From Fretibacterium sp. (GTDB taxonomy: Bacteria > Synergistota > Synergistia > Synergistales > Aminobacteriaceae), in the NCBI GenBank assembly GCA_016280565.1, contig JAEEGY010000034.1, forward strand, positions 1 to 7,422: a stretch of 7,422 nucleotides of DNA, read 5' to 3'. Below the pieces are notes generated by a model, which was given only the letters and a program-made list of their open reading frames with translations, was not told where the DNA came from and did not search any database. Positions 1-5,937 of this stretch are shown here, piece by piece. The position numbers and the translations under genes are program-made. Within the stretch, counting starts at the first letter, position 1. Each line of letters starts with the position of its first letter.

Positions 1-105
1 AAAGCCACCCGGCATATGTTTCCCAAATTCTTCCACTATCGGAAGAGTGGTCTCATTGATCTCAAATCCCTGCGGGAAGCTTCCTAACAAATGTTCTGCT
101 GGCAT
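1..105 (-). CDS. N-terminus of a probable PAS-containing signalling protein (partial)
   Basis: An ATG at 105-103 opens a frame of 35 codons that runs without a stop off the window edge. A strong GAGGAGG Shine-Dalgarno site lies 8 bases upstream, which makes the start convincing. The protein begins MPAEHLLGSF and the visible part ends with IVEEFGKHMPGGF. From memory, an 'MPGGF' segment after a short acidic helix is typical of the start of PAS domains in clostridial GGDEF/EAL proteins and histidine kinases; that family assignment is inference from very little sequence. It starts 24 bases after the HK-A stop and is therefore probably in the same operon, as a further signalling gene. Its first codons (TTG TTA GGA) look more AT-rich than those of the kinases. 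It could instead be an unrelated protein; existence of the gene is more certain than its function. Confidence 0.6.
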   Translation of the reverse strand, partial: MPAEHLLGSFPQGFEINETTLPIVEEFGKHMPGGF

Positions 106-112
106 ATCTGTG

Positions 113-120
113 CCCTCCTC
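113..120 (-). promoter_or_regulatory. Shine-Dalgarno site of the partial downstream gene
   Basis: The minus strand reads GAGGAGGG here, ending 7 to 8 bases before the ATG at 105. It is the main evidence that a gene too short to stand out by length really begins at 105. Confidence 0.75.
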
Positions 121-129
121 ATAAAAAGG

Positions 130-2982
130 CTAACCCCGCAGGGCCTCCTCCAGGCCGAGCCAGTCCATGTTGCGGACGCACTCCTCAACGGCCGTGAACT
201 TTGCCTCCTCCGGCTTGGGGATACGGTACTTCCTGAGCCTTGAGATCATGCCGTCGATCGCGTCGATGTCAAAGCTCTCGACGAACTGCCTTATCGTGTC
301 ATACACCTCGTTCAGTTCGCCAATGGATATCTCCGGTGCGGCTTTCCGCGCCGCTTTCTCTGCCGCATACAGAGGCGACAGGATATCCAGGAACCGCCGG
401 TAATCCGCCAACAGCTTGGGCGTCAGTTCCTCAATGTGTTCAATGTCCTCCTGTTTCAGAGAGTTCCCCAGGTTCTCCAGATGTCCGGCGTCCGCCGACA
501 ACGTGTTTGCCCCGATGAGCCGCGCCGAGCTCTTCAGCGCGTGGACCTTGATGGTGTAGTTCCTGTAGTCCATCTCCGTCAGGAACCCTTCTATGGCACT
601 GATGTTCGGCTTGATGGCGCGGTAGAACTGCTCCAGGGTCCCCTTCAGTCCCTCCTCGTTTGAACAGAAGCGGATCGCGTCCTCGTAGTTCAGTTCCTTT
701 ATCCCAGCGTAGAAGGCTTTAAGCGCTGTCATCTCGTCCGGCGTCTCCGCGGCATCGTCCTGCTCCTTTTGAAGAACGACCTTCTCCGGAGGGAGATATT
801 TTATCAATGACGCCTCCAGGGCCGCCCCCTCAACGGGCTTGGAAAGGTAGCCCTCGAAGCCCTCTGCGAGGTACCGTTCCCGCGCGCCGGAGATGGCGTT
901 GGCGGTGAGGCAGATCGCAGGGGTGTGAAAGTTGGGATTGTTTACCTCGGCCTGGCCGCCGGCACTGGCGCCTCTCCCTTCCGGGGACAGGCTGCCGCGT
1001 CGCAGTTCGTGCAGCATCTCGATGCCGTCCTTTTCCGGCATCAGGTGGTCGATGAAGAGGATGTCATACTTCCTGTCCCGCGCAAGCGCCAGGCCCTCGT
1101 CGGCGCTGTCCGCCGTGTCGATCTGTACCTTTGTGGTCTTGAGCAGGCTCCTGAACACCGTCAGGTTCATGGGCGTGTCGTCCACCACAAGGACCACCGC
1201 GTCCGGTGCGGTGAACGTCTCTCGGTACTTCTTCCGTTCCGAGAGCGACGCACGGTGGGCGGCCTCGTAATTGCCCAGCCCCTCCCAGCTGACCACCTTC
1301 TGACGGAGGCGGAAGGAGAAGGTCGAGCCCTGGCCGTAGACGCTCTCCACCCTCAGAGAGGTCCCCATCATCTCCAGCAGGCGCTTTGTGATGTTCATAC
1401 CAAGCCCCGTACCCTCGATGTTGCGGTTGCGCTTTTCCTCGATGCGCTCAAACTTCGAGAACAGTTTTGACATGTCCTCGGGCTTGATGCCAATGCCCGT
1501 GTCGCTGACGGAGAAGTTCAGGAACACGCCATTCGGATCGTCTGGTATTCGCTCGTAACCAATATGGAAGGTGACGCTGCCCTTCTTCGTGTACTTGACG
1601 GCGTTGGTGAGGATGTTCGTGACCACCTGCCTGATGCGCACCTCGTCGCCATTGAGATGCTTTGGCATCTTCCCGTCAAAGTCGAGTTTCAGCTGCAGAC
1701 CCTTGTTGCCCGCCCTCGTCTGGAACATGGTGACCAGATCGTTAATGAGGGACGAGATGTCGTAGTCTGCGGGGATGATCTCCATCTTCCCCGCCTCGAT
1801 CTTGGAGAAGTCAAGAATATCGTTGACGAGGCCCAGCAGTGTGTTGCCAGCCGTGCGGATGTTCTCGGAATACTCAATGACGTTCTGCTCGTTGCTCTCC
1901 CGCAGCACCATCTCGTTCATGCCCAGCACCGCGTTGATGGGGGTCCTTATCTCGTGCGACATGTTCGACAGGAACGAGGATTTTGCCTCGCTGGCAGCTT
2001 CTGCGCGTTCAGCCTCCTTCTTCATCTCCTGCGCAAGATAGGCTTTCCTGCTGGAATACCCTATGATAAGGGACAGCACGGAGACGACCAGGACCAGCGT
2101 CACGATCGTAAAAATCAGCAGGGTCCTCAGCCGGCGGAATGAGGAGGTCGCGTCAAAGACGGACAGGCAGAGCCAGTCCTCTGCCACGGGGACCGTGTAG
2201 ACGATGTAATCCGCGCCGCCGAAGCTGAACGAAAAATATCTCTCGTCACTCAAACGCAGCACGTCGATAAGTGCCCTGCCGAACGTACCGTTCTCGGCGA
2301 TATAGTTTTTGCCCAGCTCCGATGGGTCGGAATGCGCGAGAACATTATACTTTCTGTCAAGGACGATCTGCATATCCGACTCGTTCTGGGCGGCGAGCCC
2401 CTCCGTGATGACCTGCAGGCGTTTCAGCGAGAAATCCATCGTCGCGACACTTTTGCCATCACAGAGCATTTTGGAAAGCGAAATCATGACTGTGTTCGTC
2501 CGTGCGTCAAGATAGGGCTCAACGACGGCGACCTGCCCGCCGTTCGCCCGCGCGGCGATGTACCACGGGCGTTCCGTGGGCTCAAAATCGGGGGGTGGCA
2601 CCCAATCGTCTCCGGTGATATGTTCGCCGTTGAAGAGACCGTACAGCGCCACGGCATTCCCCGACGTGATGCTCTCTACGACGGCGAAGTGATCTAAAAG
2701 ATATTCGCGTATCTCGTTCTGTGGTCTTCCGTCGCGAAGCAGGCTGTCCAGCTCGTAACATGCCAGCTTTATGGCGTAAACGCCGTTGGAAAGGTACGAA
2801 TTGATCTCCTGCGCTGCCGTCACTGCGACGAGTTCGCTGCTCTTGATGAGCCTCTGCCTTGTTTCGGAGGTCAGCATGACGTAATAGGCGATGATCACGC
2901 CCAGGAAGAACAGGATCACGAGTGCGGATATCGCCGCGCCCCGCAGGGCGAAAGCGCCGGTTTTTATCTTACCTTTCATCAT
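130..2982 (-). CDS. Hybrid sensor histidine kinase with dCache sensor, receiver and HPt (HK-A)
   Basis: A membrane sensor kinase with a complete internal phosphorelay (His-Asp-His). Domains by residue: TM1 about 16-37; extracytoplasmic dCache domain about 40-285; TM2 about 287-310; coiled linker 312-335; HisKA with SHEIRTP, phosphoacceptor H343; HATPase_c with N box N456/N460, G1 box DTGIGI from D494, F box LFSKF 507-511, G2 box GTGLG from 524; receiver with D601/D602, phosphoacceptor D645, T693 and K715; HPt with HALKSSA, H814; then a helical tail of about 85 residues ending VRNMDWLGLEEALRG. All catalytic residues are present. The sensor has RPWY (138-141), PYLD (156-159) and D183, resembling amino-acid-binding dCache domains. 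The start is the first of two adjacent ATGs, after GGGAGGTGA. The receiver carries an insert of about 16 residues (around 662-681) that is absent from HK-B. Roughly three quarters identical to HK-B over residues 1-280 by hand alignment. Ligand and output are unknown. Confidence 0.97.
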   Translation of the reverse strand: MMKGKIKTGAFALRGAAISALVILFFLGVIIAYYVMLTSETRQRLIKSSELVAVTAAQEINSYLSNGVYAIKLACYELDSLLRDGRPQNEIREYLLDHFAVVESITSGNAVALYGLFNGEHITGDDWVPPPDFEPTERPWYIAARANGGQVAVVEPYLDARTNTVMISLSKMLCDGKSVATMDFSLKRLQVITEGLAAQNESDMQIVLDRKYNVLAHSDPSELGKNYIAENGTFGRALIDVLRLSDERYFSFSFGGADYIVYTVPVAEDWLCLSVFDATSSFRRLRTLLIFTIVTLVLVVSVLSLIIGYSSRKAYLAQEMKKEAERAEAASEAKSSFLSNMSHEIRTPINAVLGMNEMVLRESNEQNVIEYSENIRTAGNTLLGLVNDILDFSKIEAGKMEIIPADYDISSLINDLVTMFQTRAGNKGLQLKLDFDGKMPKHLNGDEVRIRQVVTNILTNAVKYTKKGSVTFHIGYERIPDDPNGVFLNFSVSDTGIGIKPEDMSKLFSKFERIEEKRNRNIEGTGLGMNITKRLLEMMGTSLRVESVYGQGSTFSFRLRQKVVSWEGLGNYEAAHRASLSERKKYRETFTAPDAVVLVVDDTPMNLTVFRSLLKTTKVQIDTADSADEGLALARDRKYDILFIDHLMPEKDGIEMLHELRRGSLSPEGRGASAGGQAEVNNPNFHTPAICLTANAISGARERYLAEGFEGYLSKPVEGAALEASLIKYLPPEKVVLQKEQDDAAETPDEMTALKAFYAGIKELNYEDAIRFCSNEEGLKGTLEQFYRAIKPNISAIEGFLTEMDYRNYTIKVHALKSSARLIGANTLSADAGHLENLGNSLKQEDIEHIEELTPKLLADYRRFLDILSPLYAAEKAARKAAPEISIGELNEVYDTIRQFVESFDIDAIDGMISRLRKYRIPKPEEAKFTAVEECVRNMDWLGLEEALRG
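142..191 (-). repeat. 50-base repeat shared by the 3' ends of the kinase genes
   Basis: This stretch, coding for the last residues of HK-A, is identical over 50 bases to 3058-3107 in HK-B. It matches 6871-6914 in HK-C with one mismatch over 44 bases. Identity at DNA level, including third codon positions, points to recent duplication or gene conversion among the three paralogues. Confidence 0.85.
940..999 (-). repeat. GC-rich in-frame insertion in the HK-A receiver domain
   Basis: Residues 662-681 of HK-A (beginning RGSLSPEGRG and rich in Gly, Ser and Ala) replace a four-residue stretch at the same place in HK-B. The flanks (HELR before, NPN and TP.ICLTANAI after) align cleanly, so the net gain is 16 codons. 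It lies between the helix after the phosphoacceptor and the next strand, in a loop likely to tolerate length change. The DNA is very GC-rich and contains the palindrome GGCGCC, as does the differently placed insert in HK-B at 3640-3702. It may be a small mobile repeat or merely linker expansion. Confidence 0.4.
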
Positions 2983-3049
2983 TGCGGGTTTTCACCTCCC
3001 CCAAAAATCTCACCATGCGGACAGGTGGGATATATTGCGGTTTTTTCAT
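2969..3049 (-). CDS. Possible 26-codon ORF bridging HK-B and HK-A (hypothetical)
   Basis: An ATG at 3049-3047 overlaps the TGA stop of HK-B (ATGA) and opens a 26-codon frame that ends with TAA inside the start of HK-A. It begins MKKPQYIPPVRM and ends KTRNDER. It fills the whole 63-base gap and would translationally link the two kinases. There is no good separate Shine-Dalgarno site (only GCGAGG touching the ATG), so translation would depend on termination-reinitiation at the HK-B stop. No recognisable family. It may well be chance. Confidence 0.15.
   Translation of the reverse strand: MKKPQYIPPVRMVRFLGEVKTRNDER
2992..3000 (-). promoter_or_regulatory. Shine-Dalgarno site of HK-A
   Basis: GGGAGGTGA on the minus strand, with the GGAGG core 12 bases before the first ATG. 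The same core, the same 12-base spacing and a shared GAAAAC stretch occur before HK-B, so the duplicated unit included the leader. The long spacing favours the first of the two adjacent ATG codons as start. Confidence 0.8.
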
Positions 3050-5913
3050 CCTCGCAAGGCCTCCTCCAGGCCGAGCCAGTCCATGTTGCGGACGCACTCC
3101 TCAACGGTCGCGAACTTTGCTTCCTCCGGCTTGGGGATGCGGTACTTCCTGATTTCCGCAATGAAGCCGTCAATGGCGTCAATGTCAAAGCTCTCGACAA
3201 ACTGCTTTATCGCTTCATACGCTTCGTTCAGTTCGCCGGCGGAAATCTCCGGGGCGGCTTCCCGCGCCGCCTCCTCTGCTGCGTACAACGGTGACAGAAG
3301 GTCCAGGAAACGACGGTAATCCTCTAACAGCCTGGGCGTCAGCTCCTCGATATATTTGATGTCCTCGTCCGTCAGGGAGTTCCCCAGGTCCTCCAGATGC
3401 CGGGCGTCCGCCGACAGCGCCTCTGCCCCGATGAGCCGCGCTGAGCTCTTCAGCGCGTGGACCCTGATGGTGTAGTTCTTGTAGTCCTTCTCTTCCAGGA
3501 AGCCACCGATGGCGCTGATGTTCGGCTTGATGGCGTGGTAGAACTGTTCAAGGGTTTCCTCCAAAAGTTCCTCATTGGCGCAGAAGCGCACCGCATCCCC
3601 GTAGTTCAGCTCCGGCACGGAGGCGTAGAAGGTCCTGAGCTTCGACGGGCAGGGGGTCCTGGCGCCGGGGGAGGCGCATGGATGCGCTGCTTCTCCGGCG
3701 GTCGTCATCTCCTCCGGTGCGTTCTCCTCCGCCTCCTCCGCCTCCTGAAGGGTTACCTTCTCCGGCGGGAGGTACTTGATGATCGCGGCTTCCAGGTCCG
3801 CGCCTTCGATGGGCTTGGTCAGGTAGTCGTCAAAGCCCTCCGCGAGATACATCTCCCGCGCGCCAGTGATGGCGTTCGCGGTCAGGCAGATCACGGGCGT
3901 CTTCTGGTTCGGGTTGGCCGCATCGGCCCGCAGTTCGTGCAGCGTCTCGATGCCATCTTTCTCCGGCATCATATGATCCAGGACGATGAGGTCATAGCTT
4001 CTGGCCTTCGCCAGTTTCAGTCCCCTGGCACCGCTCTCTGCCGTATCGATGTGCATCTTTGTGTTCTTTAGCAGGCCCTTGAACACCGTCAGGTTCATCG
4101 GCGTATCGTCGACGACAAGGAGCGTCGCATTCGGCGCGATGAATGTCTCCCGGGACTTCTTCTGAGCGGGGAGCGATGTGCGGCAGGGGGCTTCGTAACG
4201 GCCCATCGCCTCCCAGCTGAGCACCTTCTGCCGAAGGCGGAAGGAGAAGGTCGAGCCCTTGCCATAGACGCTCTCCACTTTCAGCTTGCTTCCCATCATC
4301 TCCAGCAGGCCCTCCGTGATGTTCAGGCCAAGGCCTGTGCCCGCGATATTGCGGTTGCGCTTTTCCTCGATGCGCTCAAACTTCGAAAAGAGCTTCTCCA
4401 TGTCCTCGGGCTTGATACCAATGCCCGTGTCGCTGATGGAGAAGTCCAGGAACACACTGTCCGGGTCGTCCGGTATCTTCTCATGGACGATGCGGATCGT
4501 GATACTGCCTTCCTTTGTGTACTTGATGGCATTGGTAAGGATTCCCTTGACCACCTGCCTGATCCGTATCTCGTCGCCATTGAGCCGCCCCGGCATCTTC
4601 TCGTCAAAATCGAGCTTGAGCTGCAGACCCTTGGCTTCCACCTTGGGTTGGATCATGATGACCAGGTCGTTGATGAGGGAAGAGAGTTCGTAATCGGTGG
4701 GGATAATCTCCATCTTTCCCGTATCGATCTTCGAGAAGTCGAGGATGTCGTTGACAAGGCTCAGCAGTGTGGTGCCGGCCGTGCGGATGTTTTTTGCGTA
4801 CTCGATGACGCTTTGTTGATTGTCACTTTCGCGCAGGATCATCTCGTTCATGCCCAGCACTGCGGTGATGGGGGTCCGGATCTCGTGCGACATGTTCGAC
4901 AGGAAGGCGGACTTTGCCTTGCTTGCCGCGTCCGCTCGTTCGGCCTTCTCGTTGAGCTTCCGTGCAAGGCTGGCTTTTCTGCCGGAATACAACATGATAA
5001 TGGACAGCACGGAAACGACCAGAGCCGACGTAATAATCGTAAAAAACAGCAGGTTCCTCAGCCGGCTGAATGAGGATGTTGCGTCAAAGACGGACAGGCA
5101 GAGCCAGTCGTTTGCCACCGAAACCGTGTATGCGATGTAATCCGCGCCGCCAAAGCTGAACGAAAAATAGTTATTGCCGGACGAACGCAGCGCGTTGACA
5201 AGCGCATTGCCAAATGTGCCGTCCCCGGCGAGATAGCTTTTTCCCAGCTCAGAGCGGTCAGAGTGCGCGATGACCCGATATTTCATGTCAAGGACGATCT
5301 CCATGTCCGATTCGTTCCGGGCTGCAAGCTCCTCCGTGATGGACTGCAGGGGGGCCAGGGAGAAATCCATGGCGGCGACGCTTTGGGCGTCGCAGAGCGT
5401 TTTGGAGAACGAGAGCATCATCGTATTCGTCCGAGCGTCGATATAAGGGTCGACGACGGCGACCTGCCCGCTGTTTGCCCGCGCGTCGATGTACCACGGA
5501 CGCTCCGTTGGTTTAAAATCGGGGGGCGGTACCCAATCGTCCCCGGTGATATGTTCGCCGTTAAAGAGGCCGTATAGCGAGGCGGCATTGCCCGATGTGA
5601 TGCTCTTCACGACGGAGAAGTATTCTAAAAGGAAGCTGCGTATCTCATGCGGCGGCCTTTCGTCACGAAGCAGGTTGTCCAGCTCGTGACACACCAGCTG
5701 CATGGCGTAGACGCCGTTGGAAAGGTAGGTGTTGATCTCCTGTGCCGATGTTGCGGCTATGAGTTCGCTGCTCTTGATGATCCTCTGCCTTGTTTCGGAG
5801 GTCAGCATGACATAATAAGCGATGATCACGCCCAGAAAGAACAGGATCACGAGTGCGGATATCGCCGCACCTCGCAGCGCGGAAGAGCTGATCTTTACCT
5901 TACCCCGCCTCAT
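3046..5913 (-). CDS. Hybrid sensor histidine kinase with dCache sensor, receiver and HPt (HK-B)
   Basis: Paralogue of HK-A with the same order: TM1 about 16-37, dCache sensor about 40-285, TM2 about 287-310, HisKA (H343 in SHEIRTP), HATPase_c, receiver, HPt and a C-terminal helical tail. Visible sites: G1 box DTGIGI from D495, G2 box GTGLGL 525-530, receiver D602/D603, phosphoacceptor D646, T678 and K700, HPt H819 in HALKSSA. The N box is odd: RQVVKGILTNAIKYT keeps N461 but has G457 where HK-A has N456, which could weaken Mg-ATP binding. Residues 12-44 are identical to HK-A. The sensor keeps RPWY (138-141), PYID (156-159) and D183. An extra GC-rich stretch of about 20 residues (738-758) lies in the receiver-HPt linker. 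The gene starts 24 bases after the solute-binding protein, a spacing consistent with co-expression. The start is set by GGAGG at 5930-5926 and by agreement with HK-A. Confidence 0.97.
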   Translation of the reverse strand: MRRGKVKISSSALRGAAISALVILFFLGVIIAYYVMLTSETRQRIIKSSELIAATSAQEINTYLSNGVYAMQLVCHELDNLLRDERPPHEIRSFLLEYFSVVKSITSGNAASLYGLFNGEHITGDDWVPPPDFKPTERPWYIDARANSGQVAVVDPYIDARTNTMMLSFSKTLCDAQSVAAMDFSLAPLQSITEELAARNESDMEIVLDMKYRVIAHSDRSELGKSYLAGDGTFGNALVNALRSSGNNYFSFSFGGADYIAYTVSVANDWLCLSVFDATSSFSRLRNLLFFTIITSALVVSVLSIIMLYSGRKASLARKLNEKAERADAASKAKSAFLSNMSHEIRTPITAVLGMNEMILRESDNQQSVIEYAKNIRTAGTTLLSLVNDILDFSKIDTGKMEIIPTDYELSSLINDLVIMIQPKVEAKGLQLKLDFDEKMPGRLNGDEIRIRQVVKGILTNAIKYTKEGSITIRIVHEKIPDDPDSVFLDFSISDTGIGIKPEDMEKLFSKFERIEEKRNRNIAGTGLGLNITEGLLEMMGSKLKVESVYGKGSTFSFRLRQKVLSWEAMGRYEAPCRTSLPAQKKSRETFIAPNATLLVVDDTPMNLTVFKGLLKNTKMHIDTAESGARGLKLAKARSYDLIVLDHMMPEKDGIETLHELRADAANPNQKTPVICLTANAITGAREMYLAEGFDDYLTKPIEGADLEAAIIKYLPPEKVTLQEAEEAEENAPEEMTTAGEAAHPCASPGARTPCPSKLRTFYASVPELNYGDAVRFCANEELLEETLEQFYHAIKPNISAIGGFLEEKDYKNYTIRVHALKSSARLIGAEALSADARHLEDLGNSLTDEDIKYIEELTPRLLEDYRRFLDLLSPLYAAEEAAREAAPEISAGELNEAYEAIKQFVESFDIDAIDGFIAEIRKYRIPKPEEAKFATVEECVRNMDWLGLEEALRG
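3640..3702 (-). repeat. GC-rich in-frame insertion in the HK-B receiver-HPt linker
   Basis: Residues 738-758 (containing CASPGARTPCPS) have no counterpart in HK-A, where EMTA joins directly to the helix before the HPt; the net gain is about 20 codons. The segment contains a perfect 6-bp inverted repeat with a 2-base loop (GCGCAT CC ATGCGC, 3674-3687) and the palindrome GGCGCC. It also shares the 8-mer CTGGCGCC on the plus strand with the HK-A insert at 940-999. Two Cys and several Pro make a poor helix, fitting a flexible linker. Confidence 0.4.
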
Positions 5914-5925
5914 CGAGAGTTTTCG

Positions 5926-5930
5926 CCTCC
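5926..5930 (-). promoter_or_regulatory. Shine-Dalgarno site of HK-B
   Basis: GGAGG on the minus strand, 12 bases before the ATG at 5913, preceded by TTTTT as in the HK-A leader. It sits between the solute-binding protein stop and HK-B. Similarity to the HK-A leader begins just after that stop. Confidence 0.75.
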
Positions 5931-5937
5931 AAAAAGC

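Noticed and set aside
167..403. Plus-strand frame with near copies opposite each kinase 3' end
   Set aside because: Its repeated appearance follows from the near-identical DNA of the kinase tails; no ribosome site or known fold.
925..2142. Long plus-strand open frames (181 and 192 codons) opposite HK-A
   Set aside because: They lie wholly antisense to well-conserved kinase domains, show no family motifs, and are expected from the GC-rich third positions of the coding strand.
135..2949. Eleven-base match CCCCGCAGGGC at both the 3' end (135-145) and the 5' end (2939-2949) of HK-A, considered as recombination or attachment repeat
   Set aside because: Both encode the peptide ALRG with similar codons; the match stops immediately outside, so coincidence of codon choice is the simpler explanation.
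3001..3045. CACC...GGTG inverted repeat in the HK-B/HK-A gap, considered as terminator
   Set aside because: Only a 4-base stem; the following T-run belongs to the conserved leader ahead of the ribosome site.
3457..5073. Plus-strand open frames of about 200 codons opposite HK-B
   Set aside because: Same reason; equivalents appear opposite HK-A because the two genes are paralogous, so their recurrence is not independent evidence of coding.
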